This document shows positions 1 to 11,300 of a stretch of DNA of 64,000 nt, one piece after another. Source of the stretch: Pleodorina starrii (taxonomy: Eukaryota > Chlorophyta > Chlorophyceae > Chlamydomonadales > Volvocaceae); NCBI GenBank assembly GCA_030267565.1, contig BRXU01000003.1:8139501-8203500 (forward strand). Direction: 5' to 3'. Numbering within the stretch: the stretch's first letter is position 1; every line of letters starts with the position of its first letter. A model generated the notes under the pieces. The model was not told the origin of the DNA, ran no database searches, and saw nothing but the letters and a program-made list of their open reading frames with translations. The position numbers and the translations under genes are program-made.

Positions 1-960
1 GCTCCCCGCCCCCCGGTGTTGGCTCCCCCTCCTCCGCCTCCCTGGAGCCCGGTGAGCCCGTGGGCATCATCACCATTGAGGACGTCATTGAGGAGCTGCT
101 GCAGGTGGGGGGCTGGAGGGGGTGGGGGTGGGGGGGGTGGGGAGGGGGGGGCCTGGGTGGATTGGAGGGTGGGTGGGTGGGTGGGGAGGGGTGGGGGGCT
201 GGGGGGGTGGCTGGGGGGGTAGTAAAGGAGATACCGCAGCGGGTGCTGACTGGGTGGGAGGGGAATGATAAAGGTGAAATTCCGCCGACGCCGCCGCCGC
301 CGCCGCCGAGTTGGGGTCCCGCTGGGCGGGGTTGGCTCGGACCGTTTTTCTTCCCCTTTCCTCCGTCCTTTGGAAGGAGCCGCTGATCCTTGACTCCTGG
401 CCCTTGACTCCGCTCCCATCTTGACGCCACCCGCTTCTCACCCACGCTTCTCCCGCAACCCTTGAACCCCCATGTTTTAAGACAGTACAACGAACTGGAC
501 ACCGCTTTTCAACCCTCCACCGCCTGCCCCTCCCCCTGCCCCTGCCCCTGCCCCTCCCCCTTGCCCTCCCCCTCCACCTGCTGCCCCCCCCCTCCCCCTG
601 CCCCTGCCCCTCCCCCGGCCCTCCCAGGAGGAGATCATTGACGAGACGGATCTGTACATCGACAACCTGCAGAGCCAACGAGTCAACGCGGCGGCGGTGG
701 CGGGATCCCTGCCGCCCCGCCTGCGCCAGGTGCTGTCCACCGGCCTCTTCACGCCGCGCGTGGGCCGACTGGGCTCGAGCCTGGCGGGCGGGCCCGGCTC
801 CCCGCGCGCTCCCCTCAACGACTTCGGCGGCAGCGGCACCTTCGGCCAGGGGCTCGGCCAGGGACTCGGCGGGGGCGGCGCGTCGCAAACGGCCATCGTC
901 GTCGCCGCCGGCGCCGCGGGGCCGGCGGGGCTCGACGGCGAGGACGGAGGGGCGGCTGCT

Positions 961-994
<34 letters not shown>

Positions 995-1377
995 ACCAGC
1001 GCGGCCTCGGGACGGTGGCGTCGGCATTCGCGGCGCCGGCGGCAGCAGAGGCGTTGTGCGGCAGCGGCGTCGCCGCCGCGGTTCCGGCGGCGGCGGGGAC
1101 GCCGCTGGCGGCGGCGGCGGCGCCGCCGCCGCCGCACCAGGGCGGCTTGGAGCTTCGGCGGGTGGGCGGCTCTGGCGCGGCCATGGCCGGAGGCAGCGGC
1201 GGCTTGACGGCGGCGTTCTCGGGTGGGCGGCTGTCGCTGTTGCGCGGTGGTGGCGGCGGCGGCGGCCGTAGCGGCAGCCCCGCGGATAAGGATCAGGACG
1301 CGGAGGCGAAGCTGCCGCTTCTGGACGCCGACTCGCCTCGCGGTTACGTTGATGGGGATGGTTTTGGCGCTGCGTGA
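1..1377 (+). CDS. CNNM-type DUF21/CBS-domain transporter, 3' end (partial)
   Basis: This is the last part of a gene that begins before the window. The visible exons are ..3-104 and 628-1377 (TGA at 1375-1377), with a GT-AG intron at 105-627. The spliced frame reads VGIITIEDVIEELLQ then EEIIDETDLYIDN, the hallmark end of the second CBS domain in CNNM/ancient-conserved-domain proteins, which are membrane proteins of magnesium and other divalent-cation transport. The intron splits this motif exactly between LLQ and EEI. After the CBS pair comes a ~230-residue tail of low complexity (Gly/Ala runs and a run of ten prolines) ending in KLPLLDADSPRGYV. The transmembrane DUF21 domain must lie upstream. 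Family assignment is strong; substrate and membrane location are not shown by this fragment. Confidence 0.92.
105..627 (+). other. CNNM-gene intron with G-rich start and C-rich end
   Basis: This GT-AG intron starts GTGGGG and is almost pure G-rich to about 215. Its last ~120 bases (510-627) are almost pure C-rich and end CCCAG. The two ends are therefore broadly complementary, and the 5' half has many closely spaced G-runs. It also carries one copy of a short motif (AGATACCGCAGCG at 229-241) that recurs in other introns of the window. Confidence 0.85.
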
Positions 1378-2796
1378 CCACTGGGCGATATACCGGTAGG
1401 CTGCTGCTGCGCGGGCGCGGGGGGATGGCAGGTGTGGGGGTTTTGAGCTTTTGCCCCAAGTGTGACCCGAGTTGCCGAGTAACAACCACAATAGCGGAGT
1501 GTTTGGGAGTCGCAGTCCCCAGGTGGGTGGGTGGGTGGGACTACGGCCGTTTTCTTCGCGGTGGTTCGAACGGAAGGCGCGGGTAAAGGCGTCCCGGCTG
1601 GGACGGGCTTGGGCGGGGTGGGCGGGCGGGCAGGGGGGTTGTTCGGTTGGCGGGCGGGAGGCACGAGGATCCAGTTCAGTTATTATTCGCGGGGCGTTGC
1701 AGGAAGGAAACGAGAAGCAACTATGAGAACTGAATGGGTGTGTGTGCGACAGTCCAGCGCGTGTACCGGTATGGGTGCGTTTGAAAAAAAGCTGAGCACG
1801 CAACGGATCTGTGGACGTACCGATAGCAGTGCACTGTGTGTTTCATTGGGGTTGATGGGGGGAGGCTTCCTTGCTGTTAATGGCGGGAGGTGGACTCTTG
1901 ACAGACCTGCAGGGTGCGGCGCTGGACCAGGTTCGCATGGGTATGGTACGGTATGGTACAGCGTCTGGACGTGAATTTCGTCATTCAGGGTTTCCGGTAT
2001 CATCTGAACGTATGCGTGATGTATGGTGTGTGGACGCGAAGGCTGGAGACGGCTGCGGACACGAGGTGCGTTATCCGGTGCGCGGGGATGGATCTCGGCA
2101 GCACCTGGGAAGCTTATCACGAGGGGAGAGGACTGTACTGCAGCAGTTTGCCATTACAGTTGGCGCAGCTGCTCTAGACGTTGGGGCTGGGCCATCCACT
2201 CGATTTATTATGCCAACAACTGATGTCGAATGGGAATGTCGAGGCGTTCAGAAGCGCTGCACACTACCGTACGTCCACTTCGCTGCCCTGATCACTTATT
2301 GCGAGTTTCCGTTCGCAGCCTCCGTTCCCGCGCGCGTGCTCTCCAACCCAGGAAGAGGGCGAGCAACCAAAACAGGCGGGCCGGCGCGGGCAAGGCGGGG
2401 TCCGTGCCCCGCCTTCGGTCAGCGCCGAGGATCAACCCAGTCAGTCAGTCAACGGGCCACCGTGTCACAAACCAACCCAACAGGAAACGAGCAACCACCA
2501 CAACCGCAATACAGGCTCCGGAGGTAATATCCCCCGATAAATAAGCAATCCCTTCGCAACCCCCCCCCCAGCCCCTCGTACCCGCACCCTATATCTGACC
2601 CTAAACACACCAGCCCCGCGTATAAACACATTCTCGTATCTCTCGACCTGGCTTCGGCCTCTGGCTATACTCCGCCCCGCCCCGCCCCGCTCACTCCCCC
2701 GTAATTTCTCCCCGACCACCACCTTCCCCCTATCCTCCCCTCCCCTAGACCCTTCCCCTCCCCGCCGTCGCTACACCGTCAGCTCTCCACGCGGCT
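1378..2796. other. Convergent 3' flank, no gene seen
   Basis: This region lies between the stop codons of two convergent genes. Open frames here lack domain similarity, and many begin without ATG. It should hold the 3' UTRs of both genes; a TGTAA on the minus strand at 2158-2154 is a candidate poly(A) signal for the Rubisco-activase-like gene. GC content falls compared with the exons on each side. Confidence 0.6.
2154..2158 (-). promoter_or_regulatory. Candidate TGTAA poly(A) signal of the Rubisco-activase-like gene
   Basis: TGTAA on the minus strand about 640 bases past the stop codon at 2797. TGTAA is the usual nuclear poly(A) signal in volvocine algae. A five-base match this far downstream is only suggestive. 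Confidence 0.4.
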
Positions 2797-5700
2797 CTAC
2801 CGCCCGAATCCCGGCTGCCGCACCGGCCGCTTCGCCGCCCTCACCCTCTCCCCCCCTCCCGCCCCCGCCCCCACCGCCACCGCCCCCTCCCGCTCCCCGC
2901 CCTTGGCGCCCCTCCCCTGCGCCCCATCCTTGGCCGCCTTCGCCTTCGCCTCGCGCTCCTTCTCTTGGCGCTCCTTCTCGCGGCCCACGTGCCTCAGATA
3001 GTCGGCCGACAGTTTGTGGTCCAGCACTTGCTGCTGCTCCCGCTCCAGGCGCTCGCCCTCCGCCACCAGCATGTCCAGAGTCAGGCGCACGGGTTCGAAT
3101 CTCGGCGGGCCCGCCTTATTGACACTCAACAGCCGCCGGTGCAGGCCCGACAGATTGGCGTCCTCCGCCGTGAACTCGTGGCCTGCGAGGAGGGGGAGGG
3201 TTGGAGAGTAGTTAGGGGGAGTTCGAGGTCGTAGGGGATCAGGTCAGACTGGGTGGGGAGTGGCCGGGTGGGGGAAGGGACGCCGAGGACGCGGGTGGAG
3301 GGAAGGCGGGGAGCGCCGGGGGTTGGGGTTGGGTTTGGGTTCGGGATAGCAGGCCAGGGTACCGGTAGAGCGGCAGCCAGAGGGGTTCGGAGAGTGGTCG
3401 GTAGGTTCACGCAGACACGCAGCCGCGGTAGGGCCGCCACTGCACCTGTACGATACCCCCCCCCACACACACACAATACGCATACGCACACACGCGCATA
3501 CAAATACACATACGCACACACGCACAAGGTGGCCTTGACCCACACCCGACCCGCGCTGCCCCCCAGCCCACCCCAGTCACCCACCCACCTGTGATGTCGC
3601 GTTTGATCCACTGCCGTATCTGTTCGTCGTACGTCGAAGCCCTCAGCGCCCCGAAGAAGTCCAGCGGTTGGCGCCTGAAGCGGTCCAACAGCGCGGAAAT
3701 GTCCCGCTGGCTCAGTCCGTCGTCCTTGTACATCTGCCACACGATGTTGATCAGGTCCTCGCGGCTGGGGGACCAGTAGTACTGAGAGCAGAATGGGGAG
3801 GGGAGAGGGGAGGGGAAGGGAGGAGAGGGAGGGGGGAAGGGGTGAGCAAGATATCAAGCACGAGAGGGCAAGGCGGGGTGGGAGAGGGGAGGCGACGAAT
3901 GGTTACGAGGAAGGGAGCGAGCGGAAGAGCGGGATGGCGGGGTGGTCATTACAGTGGAATGCAAAGTTGGTACTTCTGGGTGCAGCCGCCAGGCACCAAT
4001 ATAACCAAGAAGAACCAGGAAGCCCATTTGTTACGAAGTCCAGTTTGATGGGTCGAATGGCCTTTGTAACACGTACTGCAAAGCTGGGATCCCATACGGC
4101 CGCATTACGTCGCTGCTGCCCGAAAGTTCGGTCAAATGATGGTTGAACCAGTATATATAGTGTACTACAGCATAACTGACATCTGGGAGTTTGGTCTAGT
4201 GGTATGATTCTCGCTTTGGGTGCGAGAGGACGCGGGTTCGATTCCCGCAACTCCCCTCGTGCAACTCCAACACGACCGTCATACATTTTTCAATAATTCT
4301 AATTGATAAAGCAAATCTAACTCGCCTACACTGACATCACCATCACAGACGCTCATGAGTGGAGTAGAGTCAGCGGGTTTAGCTGGCCTTACAACGATGG
4401 AGGGGGTTGTCAAAGAGGGGGGGTCGTGGGGCTTTTCCTTTTAACTCACCACCTCAACCCGTGCATCGTCAAGAGACCCCAATCCATCGAAGCCATGTTC
4501 ATTTACCGCCGATGCCCTCACATGGTTGGATGCGATATCCCCCGCCCCCAAACCTCCTTACTCTCTCCTCCGCCCCCTTCCGATCCCCCTCCCACCCTCC
4601 ACTCCCCCGACCCCCCACCACCCGCACCACCTTCGCACTGCACCCCTCCCCCCTCCCCCACACCCTTCCCCCTCCCACCTTGTCCATGCGGCCGTCCCGA
4701 ATGAGCGGAGCGAACATCTTGGAGAAGTCGTTCCCTGCGGGGATAACCACCCGCCAAGGGGCGGAAGGGTAAGGAGAAAGACAGGAGGTGGAGATGGAGG
4801 AGGATGTTCTTTGAGTCATTATCGGTAACACCGGTGAACATTCATATTGGCGTAGCCGGTATCCACGGATTGGGGGCGGGAGGGGGCACTGGCCCCGACC
4901 TCCTCAGCGTCCGCCGCTTCCCAACCCCCAAATCCCAACCTCCAACCAGTTCCAACGACACAACGGCACCCACCCACCCACCCATCCACCCCACCTGTCA
5001 CGATGATGGGCGTACGGCGGATTCTGTCCTCGCTCCGCCAGTCCTGACCCACACTGACCACATTGGGGTTGTCGCAAATGTTCATCAACGTGCCGATAAC
5101 GATCTGGTTGTTGACCGTTACCTGGGGGGTTGGCAGGCGGCGGTTGGAGGGTAGTTAGGGTTGTTGGAGGCGTTTGAGATTTTGCAGCCAAGGTGGTCAG
5201 GCAAGGTACCGGTATTGCCGGGCTCTGAGACGCCTACGCCCCTCCGCTGCGATACCTTCTTTATTACTCACTTCCCCCTCTGCACACTGCTTCCTGCCTA
5301 TCTGGTTTGCTTCATATTCTGCCCCCTCACCCTCGCCCCGCTCCCCCCCCACTCCCCCCCACCCCCCACCCCCCCCCACCTGCACGTGGTCGAAGTGGCC
5401 CAGCCCCGCATCGATGTCGTGAATGAGCAGCGCGGTCATCTTGCCGCGCACCTTGCTCATCTCACTGGCCTGATTTGGGGGAGGGGATTGTGGGGGCGGG
5501 GGCGGGGGGAGATTGTGGGGGTGGGCGGGACGTGTGCGTGTGTAGGGGGGAGCGGGAGAAGGACAAAGTTTGTAGGGGGGGACCATATGTATGTAGGGGG
5601 CGCATATGGCAGTGGCGGCAGGGGGGAACTGCGGGTGGTCCCAGCCGGCTAGAGCTGCACAACACCGCACCCGCACCACCAGCCGGCAAAAGTACGGCAG

Positions 5701-8085
5701 CCTGCCGAGCCGTACCGTGCCGTACCTTGCGGTAGCGCTCCCGGATGAGCTTTCCCGGTGTGCCCGCCCACTCGTGCTCCAGCTCCCCCGAACTCATCAC
5801 CACAGTCTCGGCGCTGCGGAGAGAGGTGGGCGGGGGCGGGGGTGGGGGTGAGGTGGGCGGGGGGGGCGGGGGGGGGGGTGAGGTCGGGAAGGAGGGGACG
5901 CGGCGGACGGTGGGTGGGTCAGCGCTTGAGCCGCGTGGGCATCCCCCTGCCCCAAGCATCCCCCTCCAACCCTACTCTCCTTCCCCCGCCCTCCCAACCC
6001 CCCACCCAGCCCCCCTCACTCCCTCTCCCCCGGGCGTTCCCTCGCCCCGGGCCGTTCTTATTTCCCCCACCCCTTCCCCCCGGCCCAGGCAGGACTGGCT
6101 CCACCTCCCTGCACCACCCACGCACCCCAGCCTGCTACCTTACTCAAAGACCTCCCACAATCCTTTCCCCCACACCCCCTCCCCCCCTCCACCCTCCCCC
6201 CCCACCCCTCCCCACCCCTCCAGCCACCCTCCCCCTCCCCCCCCCACCCACCCCCACCCACCCCAGCTTCTTGAGTGCCAGCTCCGTTTGGAAGGTCTTC
6301 CCCATTCCCTTCTCGCCCCAGATCCCCAGAATGAGGGGCACCCGCACATTGGAACCAATGGCACCCAGGTCGTACAGGTAGTTCTTAGCCATGTGGAGCT
6401 GAAGGGGGGGAGGGGGATTGGGAGGGGGATTGGGAGGGGGAGGGGCGGAAGGTGTGTGTGTGTGTGTGTGTGTGTGTGGCTGCCCATCATTTATTTTTCG
6501 AAGTCGCGCACCTCCTGACAGATATATATTTGTTTACGCGCAATGTTGTATTAGCATCAGCAGCATCAGCAGCATGATCAATTTCAGAATAGTCATTATA
6601 TGTTAATGCGCGACGACACCCGCCCTTGAGGGAACGGGACGTGCAATGCGAAGTTGTCCTGAAGGGCGAAATGAGCCCTGTTCTTCACCCCCACCCCCTC
6701 CCTCTGGGCCCCGCCCCCTCCTCTCATCCCCCCAATCCCAGCTCATCCCCCACTCAATACCCCACTCAAACCCCCCCCCTCATCTCCGCCCCCAAAAGGA
6801 GCACTCACCGCGACCTTCTCCAGGAAAGCCGGCGCCACGTAATAGTCGCCCACTATGTTGTTGAATGTACGGAAGTCGTACGCTCGCAGTGTGCCGTCCG
6901 CAATGTCGGACTTGTGGCCCAACACCTCCCCCGCGAACAGCGAATCGATGTGGTCCACACTCTGGCCTGCAACGCCGTACATTGCCGTACAGAATTCCGT
7001 TCCGTCAGGGTCGGTTGCAGATACGGTAGCGCGCGCGCGGCGGAGTGCCAGATGGCGCGGCGCGGGGTCGGAACGTCGTTGCGGGGGTGGGGGAGTAAAA
7101 AGAAGGTACCGGGGCGGGGGAGTTCAGCGCCTTGCCCGGTGCGGGCGGACGGGTTGGTCCGGGGCGGGGCGGGGCGGGGCGGGGCGCTTCAGTGGGTGGG
7201 CAATGCTGCGATGCTATCTTCCCGCAAGCAGGGGGGCAGGGGGACGGGTGCCACTGCCGTCTCCACTGCCGCGACGTGTGTCATCGACCGCGATGTTACG
7301 TAACGTTATGTGCTGCTGCTGGCTGGAAACATGAAGTAACATAACGCAACGTAACAGGCTTTGGGTGGGGCATTGACGGGGTCGAGTTGGGCCGCACAGT
7401 TGGTATCGCCAGCACAGTCTGTGAGCGTGTCTGTGTATGTGTTCGCTGTGCGTTGCTGTGCGTTTGTTGTGGTTTGGCTGAACCCTGGGTGATCGACGCA
7501 GGCGCCGTGCACTGCGGGTGGGCGGGTCGGGTAGCTTCCGTGGAGACGACCTGTTTTGAATGCGCGGATACGGCATGCAGGGCCGTACAAGTCGGGGCTG
7601 CAAGACCGTACAGACGGACTCCCTTAAGGCCCGAACCCCAAGCGCTGCGCTGACATCCTCGGCGGCCCCAGGGCAAGAGCCATCGTTGCGTGCGGCCGCC
7701 CGCCGTGCCCCAGGGGATCGGGGGCGGACGCACCATGGTCGACGTTGATGTTGTAAAGCTGCTTGGCGCCGATGTCGTAGAGGTAGTCGCTCTCGCGGCC
7801 CTCCGAGCCCTTCTCCTTGGCCGACCAAGACGACCCCGAGCGCCGCTGCAGGACGCCGTCGTCGGAGAAGCTCAGCGAGGAGAAGCGCTCGCGCTCGGAT
7901 GTCGATGCAGCAGGCTCGTCGGCATCCGCGAAGAACTGCTCGCTTGCCGTCGGCCCCTCGTCGGCAAAGTAGTCCCGCCAGCTATCGAAAGCGGCACGCT
8001 TGACTGAGCCGCGCGGACGCACGCGGGGGCAAGCAAATGCGGTGCGCTGCGGGCACCGTTGAAGGCCACGAACGCTGGTCCGCAT
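2797..8085 (-). CDS. Rubisco-activase-like AAA+ ATPase, chloroplast-targeted
   Basis: Nine exons: 8085-7734, 6966-6809, 6398-6262, 5813-5726, 5469-5380, 5121-4995, 4734-4679, 3781-3589, 3182-2797; 528 residues. The N-terminus (MRTSVRGLQRCPQR...) is Arg-rich and lacks acids, like a chloroplast transit peptide. Seen motifs: Walker A GEKGMGKT (~198-205), Walker B ALLIHDID (~258-265), sensor 1 PIIVTGND (~313-320), RDGRM (~330-334), then YYWSPSRED and DFFGALRASTYDEQIRQW, which align block by block with Rubisco activase. Walker B has HDID where classical activase has NDLD. After GPPRFEP the C-terminus ends in a charged KEKERQEKE and Gly/Ala tail with no redox-type cysteine pair. It is therefore more likely the diverged RCA-like paralogue (Arabidopsis At1g73110 type) than the main activase. 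Remodelling of Rubisco is inferred from family, not shown. Confidence 0.93.
4185..4256 (+). tRNA. tRNA-Pro (anticodon TGG)
   Basis: A 72-base cloverleaf. The acceptor stem GGGAGTT (4185-4191) pairs with AACTCCC (4249-4255), followed by discriminator C. The anticodon stem CTCGC/GCGAG encloses loop TTTGGGT, giving anticodon TGG. The T-arm contains GGGTTCGATTCCC. A run of T follows at ~4284-4289 as a likely Pol III stop. There is no tRNA intron and CCA is not encoded, as expected for a nuclear tRNA. The gene lies on the strand opposite the Rubisco-activase-like gene, inside that gene's intron 7 (3782-4678). Confidence 0.97.
6452..6478. repeat. (TG)n microsatellite
   Basis: Uninterrupted TG dinucleotide run of about 13 units inside intron 3-side sequence of the Rubisco-activase-like gene, just upstream (gene sense) of the exon that begins at 6398. 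Confidence 0.95.
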
Positions 8086-8195
8086 CGCTAATTTGCAATT
8101 CTGCTAATTGATGTGACTGGGGTTCTCTATGTGTGCAGGCTCTCGCGCTTTGCGCCTGAGGATTGGGACAGCTTGAAAGGTTGTTATTTGGTTGG

Positions 8196-8200
8196 TTACA
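8196..8200 (-). promoter_or_regulatory. Candidate TGTAA poly(A) signal of the EF-hand/p25 gene
   Basis: TGTAA on the minus strand 116 bases past the proposed stop codon at 8316. If used, only about 100 bases remain before the ATG of the next minus-strand gene at 8085, so the two genes are tightly head-to-tail. Confidence 0.5.
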
Positions 8201-8315
8201 GGCCGCTCGGCACGGAAAAGGTCACATATGCGGTCTAAGAAATGAGATGTCATAAATATTATATACACAGAGAGCCCATCAATAAGAGCGCAAGTATACG
8301 GATGTCGAGATGGCC

Positions 8316-11300
8316 TCAACAGTCATCAACGAGCTCCTTATGCTTATCCGCCGCCCGCAGCCGTATCCACAGTCCCTCATCCTGCCACACAAGCTTGTAC
8401 ACATATTCCACGTATTCATCCGGCCGAAAGGATCCATGTGGGTGCGCGCCCACCGCAAGAAAGGTCGCAGCGGGGACTGCCGGTACGCCGCTCGTACCGG
8501 GCTACGCAGGTCACGCCATTACTTGGCACGAGACACATGCACATCGATCAGCGCACACCTCCCTCACCAAACACGCTTGAGCAGCTAAAGAGAACACATG
8601 CAAGCGGGGGCTGTTCCGCCGGTCAGGCCGACCCACGGGACTGGACAGCCCCTCGTTGACCTGCCACGAGCCAGATCAACACGACCCCCGACACGACTCC
8701 CCCCCCAAGTCGTGTCCATCCGTTCAAACGGGGGTGCGCCGCACTCCGGCGCCGCCTATCAAACCCCAAGGTCCAAAGCAAGCACACTATGCGGGCCTTA
8801 TGTGCGATGCGATGTAACAGAAAGTCGAGTTTCGGTCGCATCGTGAGGGGAGTGAACATACGGTAGTCTTCTCCACGGGCGAAAAGCTCTGTACGCATAC
8901 GGTGCACGCCCACGTACCCACCCCACCCCGCCACATCCCTGCTCGCCCCGGCCCATCCCGCCCCAAGAAACCTTTCTGTCAGTGTGTGAGTGTGTGAGTG
9001 TGTGAGTGTGTGGTCATTGGGTGGTCAGGGAAGTCTCGCCCCTCTCTTCCTCTCTCTCTCTTCCACCTCCGCCTGCCAGCCCGCCTGCCTTGCGCTCGCA
9101 GCACAGCACAGCAACGCACAGCACAGCACAGCACAACCACATCACATCACATCGTGCGCCAGGACAAGGCACCGGGCGGACGAGGGCACGCGGCCCAAAC
9201 CAATCCACCCGCGGCGCGCCGTGGAGGGGGGCGGTGCGTGGCTCCCCCTCCGCACCTCGCCCAGTCCCCCGCCTCACCTTCCGCCTCCCCCCTCCCCCTC
9301 CGCCTCACCCCTCACTTCCCCCGCACCTCCCCTCACCTCCCCCCACTGATACTCACTCGCATCGCCATCCCCCCCGTCTCACTCAGCCGAGGAGCACCCC
9401 CGCCCCCCAACCGCCCCCCAGGCGCCGGAGGCGGGTCCGCCGCCAACATCCCCCGAGCAGGCGACTGACCCACATTGCGAACCCCACCACCCCCACCGCC
9501 TTCCGACCCCCCCCCACCCAACGGCGTGCCCCCGCCGCGCCCCCCGCCGCCTCCGCCACCGCTTCCGCTCATGCTGCTTCGCGGCCCCGCCGCCGCCAGG
9601 TACTCCCGCCGCCCCGCCAGTGATGGCGAGCTGGGCGCGTCGCCCAATCCACCCATTCCACCCAGGCCGCCGCCGCCGCCGCCTTGCGCCTGCTGCGCCG
9701 CCAACAGCCGCGCGGCGAAGGGCAGCGCCGGGTCGCTGTCCCGCGGAGTCTGCGCCTGCTGCTGCTGCTGTTGTTGTTGTTGTTGTTGTTGTTGGTGCAG
9801 TGCCTGCATCTGCTGTAGCTGTGCGGCGGAGGGGCTGTGGGGGGCCTGCAGCTGCTGCTGCTGCTGCTGTTGGGCTGCCAGTGTGGCAATCTCCCTCAGC
9901 TTGACCTGCATCTCGGTGATCTGACGAGCCATCTGCGGAGGGCACCGGGGAGGAGGGCGGGGGCCACCCGGGGGGAGGGTGTGGGAAAAAAGAAGATACC
10001 GCAGCGAAGGTTGGGGTGGGGCCCCCCTCACCCCCTCATCCCCCCCTCCACCCCTCCACCCCCCTCACCCCCCCCACCCCCTCACCCCCCACATACCTTC
10101 ATGATGACCTTGCCCGTCATTTCGTTCTGGTCGCTTGACGCCTTCTCCAGGGAGCCCAGGGCGGCCCTCAGACTGCAGTCCAGATCGCGAATCAGCCGCA
10201 TTGCGTCACCGTCGGCTGGACAGCGGGGGGGAGGGGGTAGAGGGGGTGGAGAGGGTGGGGTTGGAGGGGGTGGAGAAGGGGGGGAGAGGATGAGAGGGGG
10301 AGGGCACCGGGAGGACACATGGAGGGCTGGGGGATGCGAGGGAAGCGGTGGGACGTCAAGAGGACGCGTGTGTATACCAGCAGGGAGGACAGAGACAGAG
10401 AGGCAGCAGGCAGCAGCAGGCACCAAGGACGCGCTTCCCCCCAAACAAAGGACGAACCCCTAGAGCCCGTCCCCACATCCCCACACACACAAAGCAAGGC
10501 GGGTCCCAGGGCGGCTTCCCTCACCGCCGCCCACCCTCACCCCCCCCCACCCACACCCCCACACCCCTTCCCCCCCACCCCCCTTCCCCCCCCACCCCCC
10601 TTCCCCCCCACCCCCCCACCCCACCCTGGTTCATTGCCGCCTCCAGCTGTGTGAGCACCTCCTTTATTGAGCTCAACTCCGCCCCCACCACCGTCTGAAG
10701 CTCCCCCAGGGCACCACCCAGGTGGGACTCGGCACGAGCCAGTCGCTCACGCAGCTCACGAGTCTGTTGATGAGGGGGCGGGGGGGGGGGGAGGGCTGAG
10801 GGGGGTGGGAGGAGGGGTGGGTGGGATGAAGAGGAGGCGCAAGCCCGGGTCGGTATCAGCCGGTTTTAGGCAACACACCCCACCCTGGCCCTGGTCCTGG
10901 ACCGGACCCTGCTCGCCCCACTCCCAGCCCAACACCGGCCAGCCCCGCGCTTCATCGACCCCCCTCCCCGCCCTCCCACCCTCCCGCCGCATTTCTCTCA
11001 CAGACACAACCGCCCCCCCCCCGACACACACCCCCACCCACAGCCGCACCTCTCTCTCCCGGTCGTTCCTCTCCCTCTCCACCGCCGACCTGGCCTCTGA
11101 GGCCGTCTGAGCCGCCGTCGCGGCCGCCGAAGCCGCCGTGGCGGCGGTGGCGGCGGACGCCGCGCCGCCACCGCCGCCGCCTCCCACCGCCGCCGCCACC
11201 GCCGCCACCCCCGGCGCCGCCGCGTCCCTCCTCGCCTCCTGCAGCTGTCTGTTGATGGAATTGAACTGAGTCACCAATTTCTCCATATTGGCCTACAGGG

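Noticed and set aside
85..1803. Long minus-strand frame of 572 codons
   Set aside because: It is antisense to the CNNM exon and intron. Its Arg/Pro/Ala runs are what reverse reading of GC-rich repeats produces, and it has no domain.
3078..3108. tRNA T-arm-like GGGTTCGAATCTC
   Set aside because: It lies inside a conserved Rubisco-activase-like exon (encoding PPRFEP), and no matching acceptor or anticodon stems are present.
3460..3530. CA-rich array considered as a CRISPR-like repeat
   Set aside because: It is a simple imperfect CA/CATA microsatellite in an intron. There are no unique spacers and no cas genes, and the genome is eukaryotic.
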